Under the pieces are notes generated by a model, which saw nothing but the letters and a program-made list of their open reading frames with translations, was not told the DNA's origin and did no database searches. DNA of 62,551 bases from Microseira wollei NIES-4236 (lineage in GTDB: Bacteria; Cyanobacteriota; Cyanobacteriia; Cyanobacteriales; Aerosakkonemataceae). Made by a program: the position numbers and the translations under genes. The stretch lies in contig NZ_BLAY01000039.1 in assembly GCF_020521235.1 (NCBI RefSeq), positions 1 to 62,551 of the forward strand, in the 5' to 3' direction. This document shows positions 33,069-42,453 of the stretch, piece after piece; position 1 is the first letter of the stretch, and every line of letters starts with the position of its first letter.

Positions 33069-34610
33069 ATGTCCTCCGATCAGTCCCCAAAAGAACACGA
33101 ATCAACCCTAGAAGAAATCCGCGCTACGCGACTCCAGAAAGTCGAACAGATTAAGCAACTGGGTTTTAACCCCTATGCCTACCGTTGGGAGTCTACCCAC
33201 CACGCAGCGGAACTTCAGGAGAAATACGCCGAGTTACCCAGCGGTGAAGAAGTTGACCTAGAAGTTGCGATCGCAGGACGTATCTTAGCACGTCGCGTCT
33301 TCGGCAAACTCGCCTTCTTTAGCTTGCAAGACGAAACTGACACGATTCAGCTATATCTGGATAAGAAAAGAATCTCCGAAAGCATGGCAGATATCGATGG
33401 GGAAGCTTTTAACCACTTGAAGCAACTCACCGATGTCGGCGATATTATCGGCGTTAAAGGGACGATTAAACGCACTGAAAAAGGCGAACTATCGGTTTAT
33501 GTCAAGCAATACGCGATTTTAACTAAATCCTTATTACCTTTACCCGATAAGTGGCACGGACTCACCGACGTTGCTAAACGCTACCGCCAGCGATACGTTG
33601 ACTTAATTGTAAATCCCCAAGTGCGCGAAACCTTCCGCCGTCGCGCTCAAATTACCGCCGGAATTCGCCGCTATTTAGACGAAAGGGGTTTCTTAGAAAT
33701 AGAAACGCCGGTACTTCAATCAGAAGCAGGCGGTGCAGATGCGCGTCCTTTTATCACCTACCACAATACCCTGGACATGCAATTGTACCTGCGAATAGCG
33801 ACAGAATTGCACCTGAAGCGATTAATTGTAGGTGGGTTGGAAAAAGTGTACGAATTGGGGCGTATTTTCCGCAACGAAGGCATCTCCACGCGCCACAATC
33901 CCGAATTCACCTCGATTGAAGTCTACCAAGCTTATGCCGACTACAACGACATGATGGCGCTGACGGAAAATTTGATTACTACCGTCGCCCAAGAAGTGTT
34001 AGGTACGCTGAAAATTACTTATCAAGGGCAAGAAGTTGATTTAACAACGCCTTGGCGTCGCGCTACGATGCACGAGTTAGTACTAGAAAAAACTGGCTTA
34101 GATTTGACTCGTTTCCAAACGGTTCACGAAGCAAGAAAAGCTGCCCACGAGTTTGGCGTTGCAGGTTTGGAAGACTGCGAAACGATGGGACACCTGCTGA
34201 ATGAAATGTTTGAGCAAACCGTGGAATCCCATCTGATTCAACCTACCTTTGTCATTGATTATCCGGTGGAAATTTCTCCCCTGGCGAAACCTCACCGGGA
34301 AAAACCGGGTTTGGTCGAGCGATTTGAGCTATTTATAGTAGGACGAGAAACTGCGAATAGCTTTTCTGAATTAACCGATCCCATCGATCAGCGACTGCGA
34401 TTGGAAGCGCAAGCGGAAAGGAAGGCGGCGGGAGATTTGGAAGCGCAAGGCGTGGATGAAGATTTCCTCACCGCGTTGGAATACGGAATGCCGCCGACGG
34501 GTGGATTGGGAATTGGCATCGATCGCTTGGTGATGTTGCTGACTGATTGTGCCAGTATTCGGGATGCGATCGCTTTCCCCCTCCTCAAAGCAGAAAAGTC
34601 TGAAAATTAA
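33069..34610 (+). CDS. lysS: Lysyl-tRNA synthetase, class II
   Basis: This enzyme charges tRNA-Lys with lysine. The 513-residue protein has an N-terminal OB-fold anticodon-binding domain (about 55-165; [19 protein letters not shown]). The class II catalytic core follows, with [13 protein letters not shown], the motif 2 region [18 protein letters not shown], and motif 3 [13 protein letters not shown]. The length is usual. The ATG at 33069 lacks a clear ribosome binding site. It stands alone. Confidence 0.97.
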   Translation: MSSDQSPKEHESTLEEIRATRLQKVEQIKQLGFNPYAYRWESTHHAAELQEKYAELPSGEEVDLEVAIAGRILARRVFGKLAFFSLQDETDTIQLYLDKKRISESMADIDGEAFNHLKQLTDVGDIIGVKGTIKRTEKGELSVYVKQYAILTKSLLPLPDKWHGLTDVAKRYRQRYVDLIVNPQVRETFRRRAQITAGIRRYLDERGFLEIETPVLQSEAGGADARPFITYHNTLDMQLYLRIATELHLKRLIVGGLEKVYELGRIFRNEGISTRHNPEFTSIEVYQAYADYNDMMALTENLITTVAQEVLGTLKITYQGQEVDLTTPWRRATMHELVLEKTGLDLTRFQTVHEARKAAHEFGVAGLEDCETMGHLLNEMFEQTVESHLIQPTFVIDYPVEISPLAKPHREKPGLVERFELFIVGRETANSFSELTDPIDQRLRLEAQAERKAAGDLEAQGVDEDFLTALEYGMPPTGGLGIGIDRLVMLLTDCASIRDAIAFPLLKAEKSEN

Positions 34611-34672
34611 AGTTGCCCAGAAACCGGGTTTTTCTAACAATACCCTCGCCAATTTTCTCAAACGCCCCCAGC

Positions 34673-34784
34673 CCCCAGGTTAAAACCTGGGGCTACACAA
34701 ACAAAGCCCGCCTTCGCGGGCTGTAAAAATTTTAGCCCGCGAAGGCGGGCTTTGTTTGTATAGCGATACCCTTTAGGGTATCGG
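34673..34784. repeat. Symmetrical hairpin repeat, copy 2
   Basis: The order is hairpin CCCCAGGTTAAAACCTGGGG, CTACACAAACAAAGCC, stem CGCCTTCGCGGGC, short spacer, inverted GCCCGCGAAGGCGGGC, TTTGTTTGTATAG, hairpin CGATACCCTTTAGGGTATCG. It shares its plan with 28057-28171. Confidence 0.8.
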
Positions 34785-34822
34785 CTTTTTGGCAAAGGTA
34801 TTGTCTAAAAAACCTATCATCT

Positions 34823-35412
34823 ATGAACTATCTCGCTCATTTATTATTAGCAGAAAACCATCCTGAATCCCGCTAAACATAATGGGCGATTTTGTCAAGG
34901 GAGATTTAGAAAAATATAAAAACCAATATAGTGCAGAAATTATCAAGGGTATAAAGCTACATCGAAAAGTTGATGAATTTACAGATACGCACCGAATTTT
35001 TATTATTAGTAAAAAGCGAATCGTTTATAATAAAAGATTTTCCGGCATTATTATCGATGTTTGCTACGACCATTTTCTAGCAAAGCATTGGGCTAGGTTT
35101 TCTGATGAAAGTTTAGATAACTTTGTCAGTAATACTTATACAGAATTACAAAATTATCAAAATATTTTGCCAATTAATTTACAGAAAGCACTACCCAGAA
35201 TGATGGCTGAAGATTGGCTAGTATCTTACAGAACGCCGTCAGGCATTAGTTTAGCCTTTGCGCGGATATCCCGACGGTTGAAAAGAGAAAATACTTTGGC
35301 GACAGCAATCGATGAACTGATGAATAATTACTCTGGAATAGAGTCTGATTTTTTAAGTTTCTTCCCAGAAATTATTAGTTATGTGAAAAAAATATGCCAG
35401 GAAACGAAATAA
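34823..35412 (+). pseudogene. Acyl-carrier-protein phosphodiesterase (DUF479), frameshifted near the start
   Basis: AcpH-type enzymes remove phosphopantetheine from ACP. The family start MNYLAHLLLAENHPESR is present from ATG 34823 but runs into a stop at about 34874. The rest continues in another frame from ATG 34882 (MGDFVKGDLEKY). A loss of a few bases between ESR and NIMGDF explains this. The remaining 176 residues keep the metal-binding region GDFVKG, the HRKVDEFTDTH block and FSGIIIDVCYDHFLAKHW. It could still be expressed from 34882 without the first strand, but activity is doubtful. Confidence 0.75.
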
Positions 35413-35419
35413 TATAGTT

Positions 35420-35585
35420 GTAGGGATACGGCATCCGAAAACCTTGGCGCTGGCGATAAAACTTGCTAACGCTGTGTTCCTACTAATGATATCATTTCCG
35501 GTCGATTACCCACGCTCGGGAGCCGGGACACGGCACGATAAACGTTATCTGTTTGTCCGAGATATCTCTGATGCCGTGTCCCTAC
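35420..35585. repeat. GTAGGGATACGGC inverted repeat
   Basis: GTAGGGATACGGC (35420-35432) and GCCGTGTCCCTAC (35573-35585) are diverged arms of the GTAGGGGCACGGC family, here around 140 bases of non-coding DNA. GGACATGATAT follows at about 35628, matching the MITE-like terminal sequence. Confidence 0.6.
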
Positions 35586-35640
35586 GCAACGACTCTGTGA
35601 GGTTTTTTGATTATGGGCAATTCAACGGACATGATATGAT

Positions 35641-36360
35641 TCAGATGCAACCGGAATTTATATAAGCTCGATTCGAGAATACGGGTACGCAATTGCTAAC
35701 ATTTAAAGCTGCGGCAATTTCCACGTCTAGTGTAAATCCTCTGGCGATTAACTCTTTACCAGAACTACATTGTTTCAAAGCGTCATCAAGGCAGTCACGC
35801 CACTTTTGAAATACTGCTACAGCAGCTGCCGCTTCGGGTGAAAGTTTTCCCTGCAAATAACTAAGAATAGCACCCGCTCCAATCAAATCTTCCCACGCTG
35901 GACGCAAACTGCCATCTTCCCATCGCTCTCCTGCTGGTATGACGGCAATTTTAGCACCGTAGTCAGGGGCATTTCGCGCGAGCGCACCACAATTGCGAAG
36001 ACACCCCGCCAAAGTAGGTGTGTTAAGAGTCCGCAATGTTAGCTTTGAACCGTTGGGAGATGGTAAAACTAACCTAGTTCCGGCAGGAATATTGAGCAGG
36101 GATGCCGGGGAAAGCGAATAACCAAGCTTGCGATCGCAACTTGCCAATTCTGCCTGCACAGATTTAGCATACTCGGCAGCTGACTGATCGCGCCAGGGAT
36201 AAGGAAAGACAATTGCTTTGTTGTTTGTAGCAATTTCTACACAGGTTGAAAAAGACAAGACATCGACAATAATTACCACATCGCTGATGGGGGCAAGTTT
36301 AGCAACTCCCCATTCTCCCCACTCGCAACGCAAATCAAACTCGGATTGGTCAAAAATCAT
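35641..36360 (-). CDS. 2-phosphosulfolactate phosphatase family protein (ComB-like)
   Basis: ComB hydrolyses 2-phosphosulfolactate in coenzyme M synthesis; cyanobacterial members have an unknown physiological substrate. I choose the start MIFDQSEFDLRCEWGEWG, giving 239 residues; an ATG at 36396 would overlap the WD40 gene. Family segments VVIIVDVLSFSTCVEIA, VLPSPNGSKL and GERWEDGSLRPAWEDLIGAG are clear. It starts 14 bases after the WD40 gene's stop on the same strand, so the two are probably co-transcribed. Confidence 0.85.
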   Translation of the reverse strand: MIFDQSEFDLRCEWGEWGVAKLAPISDVVIIVDVLSFSTCVEIATNNKAIVFPYPWRDQSAAEYAKSVQAELASCDRKLGYSLSPASLLNIPAGTRLVLPSPNGSKLTLRTLNTPTLAGCLRNCGALARNAPDYGAKIAVIPAGERWEDGSLRPAWEDLIGAGAILSYLQGKLSPEAAAAVAVFQKWRDCLDDALKQCSSGKELIARGFTLDVEIAAALNVSNCVPVFSNRAYINSGCI

Positions 36361-36374
36361 TTCTAAAAGTTTGG

Positions 36375-39300
36375 CTAATTTTTGATGCGATCGCACAAAT
36401 AGCTCGCCGCGCGATCTCTCTGTTTAACTTCTGCATTCGTTCGCAAATAATCCCGCACCCAATTGCAAGCGTATGCCATTTCATCGAGATGGAGAATTTG
36501 CTGCAAATTCCAGACAAAGACGCTGGGTTCATCGCTCGCTGACACCAGATACTTCCCATCAGGACTAAACTTAACATCCCAAACACCCCCCTGTCCTAAC
36601 AGAGTAATCAACTCAGTACCATCGAGCTGCCACAATTTAACTGTATTATCCAAACTGCCAGAAGCTAGCATCTTCCCATCAGGACTAAACTCAACCGTAG
36701 GCGCTTGGATTTTATGACCCTTGAGAGTCCGCACTAAAGTGCCATCAGGTCGCCACAGTTTGATGGTACTATCCATACTTGAGGTAGCAATGAGTTGACC
36801 ATCGGGACTAATTGACAAACCCCAAACTGCATTATTATGTGCTTTGATGCGGTGTAACAAAGTTCCATTTCGTTGCCAAAGAATGAGATTGCCATCTTCA
36901 CTAACTGAGGCAAGCTGATTGCCATCTGGGGTAAAACAAACTTGATAAACTCTGGCACTATGTCCTTTGAAGGTGGTAATTAACTTTCCGTCCAATTGCC
37001 AAAGTTTAATTGTATTATCATCGCTGGTGGAAGCGATCGCCTGACCATCAGGACTGAAAGCTAAACGCCAAACTGGAGCGCTATGTCCTGTAAAAGTTTT
37101 AACTAACGTGCCATCGGTGCGCCACAGTTTCACAGTTTTGTCCGCACTGGCGGAAGCGATGAATTTACGATCGGGACTGAAGGCAACACCTCGCACTGTA
37201 GATTTATGTCCTTTGAGAGTTAACAGCAGATTTCCTTGAGGATCGAACAGTTTAATTGTTTTCTCTCGACCTGCCAAAGCGATCGGATTTCCATCGGGTG
37301 CATAAGCAATGTTCCACACTTGTGCCTTAATCGGATTGAGAGGTTTGACTAATTTTTGCTCTAGGCGCCAAAGTTTGACGGTATTATCCATACTGGCGGT
37401 AGCGATAATATCACCATCGGGACTAAAAGTTACATTCCAAATACTACTCTCATGTCCTTGAAATGTTTTGATTAACGTGCCGTCAGATTGCCAAAGTTTG
37501 ACGGTTTGATCGGCGCCGACGGAAGCGATTTGCTTGCCATTGGGACTGAAAACAACTCTTTCGACTTGACCTTTATGTCCTTGCAGGGTGTTAACTAAAG
37601 TCCCGTCTAATTTCCAGAGTTTAACCGTACCATCGTCATTGGATGAGGCGAGGAGATTGCCTTGGGGACTAAAGGCAACTCCTCTGACCAGCAGACTATT
37701 AGCCTTGATGGTTCGTACTAGGATACCATCCGGTTGCCACAGCCGAATCGTATCATCAAAACCGGCGGAAGCAATCAGATTTCCCTGGAAACTGAAGGCA
37801 ACCCCCCAAACAGTGGTTTGATGACCTTTCAAGGTAGCCACTAAAGTGCCATTTAGCTGCCATACTTTCAGGGTATTATCATCGCTAGCCGAGACTATTC
37901 TATTACCTTGGGGACTAAACGCCACATCCCAAACAGCCGCCCGATGAGCTTGCCAACTTTTAACTAATCTGCCATCTCGTCGCCAAAGTTTAACCGTACC
38001 ATCTAAATTTGCTGAGGCAATTAGAGAACCATCCGGACTGAATTTGACTCGATAAACTGTGGCGTTATGAGTTAGGCTTTTGAGTAAAGTTCCGTCCCGT
38101 TTCCATAGTTTAACCGTTCTATCATTACTCGATGTTGCTATTATCTTACCATCCGGACTGAAGGCAACTCCTAACACGCCACCTTGATGTCCCAGTAAGC
38201 GGTTAAACTCATCGGCACCGTAAATTGCTTGTCGCAATATCGCGTCAACTTCTGCTGCGATTTGTGTGTTGACTGTGCCTAGATTTTGCAGTTGGCGCTT
38301 AGCTTTCATCGCTTCGATCAGTGCATCCAAGCGGCGCTGGGAGTCAAAACTGCCGTGAGACGATGAAGCTAATGCTTGAATTTCACTCAGTGCTGCTTTG
38401 CGGTACTGTAAAAATGCCATCACCCCGAATCCGGCAGTAATCCCTAAGGCTAAACTGCCAACACCCAGCAATATCCGCTGCAATTTAGCAGTTTTTTGCT
38501 CTTGTGCCAGTCTTTTTTGTTCCTCTATCAGTTGCGCTTCAATTGCCTTTGCTCGTTCTGCCTCTAGCGTCTTTTGCACTTCTTGGCGTTCCCATTCTTG
38601 GCTTTTGGCTAAGAACTGATAATCCTCATTGCTCAATTTACGAGATGCTGACCACTCCAGCGCCTCTCGTAATGCTTTGCCTCGCAACAGTCGCGAATCA
38701 TCTTCACCCGCAGAAGCTAGCCAAGCACTTAGCATGGGGGCATAGGGACGCAGTTTTTCTAACTGCTTGCCTACCCAATTGAGATTGAATACAGCTTGAT
38801 AAATGGGGTTGCGAATCTGAAGAAAACCCTCATGCTTTACTACCAATCCCGATAGCAGCAATTCGATTTTTGCGGCACTGTCATCAGCGGCGATGCCGAT
38901 TTCCCCAGCTTCACAGGCAAGCAGAATTTGCTGATAAAGTCCTAACAGATGCCCTGCATGTTGCTGGTTTTTGAGGAGGCGTTCGCGGATGGTTTTTAAA
39001 TGCTCTGGTTCATCTTTACTTTCCCAGTTTTCGATGATGTGCGCTCGCACTAATTCCTCCACCCAAAGTGCCTCTGTTCCTGGAGAAATTTCCCCAACTT
39101 CCTCGCCCCTACCTCGACAAGAATTAACAACGATCTGGCAAAGCTTTTGCGTCAGAAATGGCTGTCCGCCAGTCCAGTATAAGATTTGCTGCAAAACCGC
39201 CACAGGCTGGCTAGCATCGCCGAATGCGTTATTATCTATAGGGCTGTGGGGTAATAGAGATTCAACTAATCCCGGCAACAGAGGCATCGCTTCCTCTATA

Positions 39301-39950
39301 TCAAACCCCTTGAGTTCAATCGCCCGTCCGATATTAAATGGGGTGCGGTTTTTGTCCGCAATTAAATCTGCGGGTGTAGCAACTCCCAACAGCGCAAAAG
39401 TAAGGCGCTCATAGGCTGAGTTTTCCGCCCGTTTGTTGTAACAAGCGCGAATCAGGGCAAAAAAATCATCCATCGGGAAGTTTAAACCCAGGACGCTATC
39501 GATTTCATCCATAAAAATGACGATATTTTGCTCAATTTCACCCAGCAACACCGTTTCCAGAAATTCGCTCAAGCGGTTGACTAAGGAAAGATGATTGCGA
39601 TCGCGCCACCACGTTCGCACGTTCACCTTGAGGCGAAAACTGTGGGCTAAAAAAGCCACCAACGAGGCATACCACTGTTCTGGCGTCACCTGTTGGCTAC
39701 CAATTAATGTCAAATCGATCGACTCGCAGCGAATCCCTATCTGACGCAAGCGGTGCATCGTTTGCACCCTCAAACTCGACTTGCCCATCTGTCGCGAATT
39801 GAGGACGTAGCAAAACTCACTGTTTTTCAGCGATCGGTACAACTCCTCATCTGCCTGACGCCTTACATAACTAGGGGCGTTGAGCGGTAAACTTCCACCA
39901 ACCTTATATTCGTAAGAGTTCCTTTGTCCAGTCAGCATTTCAGAAGACAA
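36375..39950 (-). CDS. AAA-like (STAND-type) ATPase with 14 WD40 repeats
   Basis: The 1191-residue protein has an N-terminal AAA-like domain with P-loop SRQMGKSS (52-59) and a Walker B-like IVIFMDEIDSVL near 145-155. A helical region, coiled coil and one hydrophobic segment (about 494-514) follow. From about residue 590, fourteen WD40 repeats (pattern VxxVxFSPDG ... VKLW) fit two seven-bladed propellers. Many repeats are very similar, suggesting recent internal duplication. Such cyanobacterial proteins are putative signal-transduction NTPases. The target is unknown. Confidence 0.9.
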   Translation of the reverse strand: MSSEMLTGQRNSYEYKVGGSLPLNAPSYVRRQADEELYRSLKNSEFCYVLNSRQMGKSSLRVQTMHRLRQIGIRCESIDLTLIGSQQVTPEQWYASLVAFLAHSFRLKVNVRTWWRDRNHLSLVNRLSEFLETVLLGEIEQNIVIFMDEIDSVLGLNFPMDDFFALIRACYNKRAENSAYERLTFALLGVATPADLIADKNRTPFNIGRAIELKGFDIEEAMPLLPGLVESLLPHSPIDNNAFGDASQPVAVLQQILYWTGGQPFLTQKLCQIVVNSCRGRGEEVGEISPGTEALWVEELVRAHIIENWESKDEPEHLKTIRERLLKNQQHAGHLLGLYQQILLACEAGEIGIAADDSAAKIELLLSGLVVKHEGFLQIRNPIYQAVFNLNWVGKQLEKLRPYAPMLSAWLASAGEDDSRLLRGKALREALEWSASRKLSNEDYQFLAKSQEWERQEVQKTLEAERAKAIEAQLIEEQKRLAQEQKTAKLQRILLGVGSLALGITAGFGVMAFLQYRKAALSEIQALASSSHGSFDSQRRLDALIEAMKAKRQLQNLGTVNTQIAAEVDAILRQAIYGADEFNRLLGHQGGVLGVAFSPDGKIIATSSNDRTVKLWKRDGTLLKSLTHNATVYRVKFSPDGSLIASANLDGTVKLWRRDGRLVKSWQAHRAAVWDVAFSPQGNRIVSASDDNTLKVWQLNGTLVATLKGHQTTVWGVAFSFQGNLIASAGFDDTIRLWQPDGILVRTIKANSLLVRGVAFSPQGNLLASSNDDGTVKLWKLDGTLVNTLQGHKGQVERVVFSPNGKQIASVGADQTVKLWQSDGTLIKTFQGHESSIWNVTFSPDGDIIATASMDNTVKLWRLEQKLVKPLNPIKAQVWNIAYAPDGNPIALAGREKTIKLFDPQGNLLLTLKGHKSTVRGVAFSPDRKFIASASADKTVKLWRTDGTLVKTFTGHSAPVWRLAFSPDGQAIASTSDDNTIKLWQLDGKLITTFKGHSARVYQVCFTPDGNQLASVSEDGNLILWQRNGTLLHRIKAHNNAVWGLSISPDGQLIATSSMDSTIKLWRPDGTLVRTLKGHKIQAPTVEFSPDGKMLASGSLDNTVKLWQLDGTELITLLGQGGVWDVKFSPDGKYLVSASDEPSVFVWNLQQILHLDEMAYACNWVRDYLRTNAEVKQRDRAASYLCDRIKN

Positions 39951-40006
39951 CTTAGGTAGTTATAGCGCTAATTGCTAATCGCTAATGGCTGGTATAGTAA
40001 CGCACC

Positions 40007-41905
40007 TTACGTTGGCACTTGCAAGTTATTGAATTCAAAATCCAGCTCAATTTGATACAGCCATATCGGTTGTTCAATTCCCTCAAATTCCTGTTCCCCC
40101 AAGTCGAGCAATTCCAGGGGAAGATAAGGTTTGACCGCTTCATAAACTGCGTGGGAAATACAAATCCCTCCAGAGGGAGCTTCCCCTTGCAAGCGCTCCG
40201 CAATCTTGACCCCAGTTCCGGTAATATCGCTGCAATTGAAAATCACCTCTCCTATATGAATACCAATGCGATGAATTAGCACGGGTTCTTTCGCGAGTTC
40301 CGCCGCCTGATTGAATGTCCGTTGAATCTCTCGGGCGCATTTTACTGCATTGGTCGCATTCGGAAAGTAGATCGCTAACCCAGTTTCAATCGATTTAATT
40401 ACCTGACCTTCAAACTGCATAGATAGCTGGGAGATCAACTCTAAGTCTTGATAAAGTTGATTCTGCGTTCGTTCTGAATCGGCTTTTACCAGCGCCGCAA
40501 AATTGACCGCATCGGTGACAACAATCGTGGCGAAGCGACTTTCTTCGATGGCGTTCAACTGGGATCTGCTGAAGCATTCTCGAAAATACTGACGATACAA
40601 ATCGCAGCTGGGGACGAATCCCCGATCTTGTTCCCGCACCAGTCCCATACTTTGCAATTTAAACCCCTGCACCGGATCCAATTCCAGCGGATTGGGTGAC
40701 AGCACCACTCGCGTCAGCGCCTTCATCAGTTCTGGATAATGTTTGAGATTCCACAAGATTCCTCGCAGATAATTGCTATAAATTCCGGTTTCTGCAACTG
40801 CGGTTTTTAATAACTGTTCCAGCGTCATCTCTTCACAGCTAATGCCATGGAGTGCCACCTGCACTAAATAAGGATTCCCCCCAATCAAACCCATTAAACT
40901 TTCTACTTCCTCCCGCTGCCAATTCAATTGGTACAGACTGGCTAAATAAAGCACCTGTTCGCTGGTAAACTCTGGCAGATCAATCGATAACCCCACATTA
41001 AAAGGCGATTGATTGAGATTGAGCGGGATATAAACTTCGGTAGAATGTACCACTATTAACCGCAGTTTTTGCCAAACATCGCTACCCGAATCGCCATACT
41101 TGCTCTTTTCATACCAAGCTCGCAGCAAGCCGAAAAAATCGGTGGCAATTTCCGGGTAATTAAACACTACGTCCAGTTCATCTAATGCCAAAACCAGCGG
41201 ACTTTCAATGTTTGCCAACAAATAATTCTCGAAGTAATCCGTACAGTTGTAATTAGCGCCAAAAATCTCATCCCAATAGTCAGCAATTTGATTGGGGAGT
41301 CCCAAACTTCGAGTCACAATCGCACAAAACCACTGGAGAAAGCGATTTAAATCGGTAAAAACCGTAGCATCCGCCAGTTGGAAGCTTAAAGTCACTGTTT
41401 TGAGATTTTTCGCTCTCGCTTGCTGGAGAATCCTCGCCATCAGAGAGGTTTTACCCATCTGTTTGGGTGCTTTGATCCGAATTAACGCCCCAGGTTGCAA
41501 AATAGTTTCGTCACACAGCGGTTCGATCGGGGGACGCTCTACATAAAAAGGGGAATTGAGCGGTACTTGACCTTTGAGCAAGATTTTTGGCGGACTCTCT
41601 AGACTTTCAGGGGAAAGTTTGCTACAATCCATCTCATTCAAATTTAAATTAAACGCGGCAAAATAATATTCCAGACTTTGCCGATCTACTGCAATTTTGC
41701 GGTTGTGTATTCTGACGAGGGTATTGGTACTCAAAGAAGTGCGAGCGCTCAATTGTTCCAAAGTGTAGGGGTTACGAGAATTTTCTTCAATTTCTGACTG
41801 CCGCTTTGCTGCTTGCAAGCGCTGCCAACCTTGAGGAGTTAGGATAACACCTCGCTTACGCTTTGGTGGCTGATCTGCTGGGGACACCAAAATAAAGCCT
41901 CCCAA
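40007..41905 (-). CDS. HTH - AAA-like ATPase - degenerate class III cyclase domain protein
   Basis: 632 residues. An N-terminal region (about 20-90) resembles the helix-turn-helix domain of cyanobacterial NTPases (TPQGWQRLQAAKRQ; TLEQLSARTSLSTNTLVRI). An AAA-like domain follows, with P-loop APKQMGKTS (146-154) and LVLALDELDVVF. The C-terminal part (about 465-620) is an adenylate/guanylate cyclase homology domain: ATIVVTDAVNFAAL keeps the first metal Asp, but the GDG position reads ETG, and the VN.A.R helix reads VKIAERL. It therefore looks catalytically dead and may be a regulatory fold. Same strand as, and 56 bases upstream of, the WD40 ATPase, a paralogue in its P-loop domain. Confidence 0.85.
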   Translation of the reverse strand: MGGFILVSPADQPPKRKRGVILTPQGWQRLQAAKRQSEIEENSRNPYTLEQLSARTSLSTNTLVRIHNRKIAVDRQSLEYYFAAFNLNLNEMDCSKLSPESLESPPKILLKGQVPLNSPFYVERPPIEPLCDETILQPGALIRIKAPKQMGKTSLMARILQQARAKNLKTVTLSFQLADATVFTDLNRFLQWFCAIVTRSLGLPNQIADYWDEIFGANYNCTDYFENYLLANIESPLVLALDELDVVFNYPEIATDFFGLLRAWYEKSKYGDSGSDVWQKLRLIVVHSTEVYIPLNLNQSPFNVGLSIDLPEFTSEQVLYLASLYQLNWQREEVESLMGLIGGNPYLVQVALHGISCEEMTLEQLLKTAVAETGIYSNYLRGILWNLKHYPELMKALTRVVLSPNPLELDPVQGFKLQSMGLVREQDRGFVPSCDLYRQYFRECFSRSQLNAIEESRFATIVVTDAVNFAALVKADSERTQNQLYQDLELISQLSMQFEGQVIKSIETGLAIYFPNATNAVKCAREIQRTFNQAAELAKEPVLIHRIGIHIGEVIFNCSDITGTGVKIAERLQGEAPSGGICISHAVYEAVKPYLPLELLDLGEQEFEGIEQPIWLYQIELDFEFNNLQVPT

Positions 41906-42135
41906 GTGCTATAGTTGGGTTTTCTAATCGTTAGCCCTACAAGGCAAGCATGTTGGTCTCAACTTTTTAACCAACAATTTTATTGCTTCTACAATAACAG
42001 TTTACCCTTGGCCTCTGTCCCAGGATAGAAAAAATGCCAAGACTTACGCAAAGAAACCGGGTTTCTGTGAGTCTAGGTCGAAACCCGGTTGCTGGCCTTT
42101 TAAATCTAAAAAAAATCTAAATTTTTGTCAAGTAA

Positions 42136-42306
42136 AGCTTAATTTGCACAAATTTTACACAAATCCTGGCTAAGCATCCGACAAACTTGAGGATTATGTC
42201 TGCGGGTGCAAGTATTGGAACTCAAGCAAGTGCGATCGCATCGCTCTATAGAGAGAAATAATCTTAAGTTGCGTGCTTAACTTGCGATCTTGAGTTGCAC
42301 GAGTCT
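42136..42306 (+). promoter_or_regulatory. Shared leader, copy A (before pseudo-receiver gene)
   Basis: This aligns over its length with 43072-43232. Conserved blocks include GCTTAATTT..CACAAA.TTTACACAAAT, GACAAACTTGAGGAT, GCGTGCTTAA.TT and ATGTTGAGTTG-like TCTTGAGTTGCACG. The whole gap 41906-42453 has no other gene; a GACTTACGC/AAACCGGGTTTC repeat lies at about 42044-42095. Confidence 0.6.
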
Positions 42307-42453
42307 GGCATTTGGATGGAAACTATTTATACAGCCATCAGAAAAGCATCTACGCATTTTTCAGATCGATTCCAGCCAAGTTGGAGACGCAAATGACTCC
42401 CTGTACTCTCTGGGGTTATGTCAGTAGCAAATGTAACCAGTGCTTAATCAAAC

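Noticed and set aside
32906-33154. 82-codon frame overlapping the lysS start
   Set aside because: It crosses a strong hairpin and runs out of frame into lysS; no similarity is recognised.
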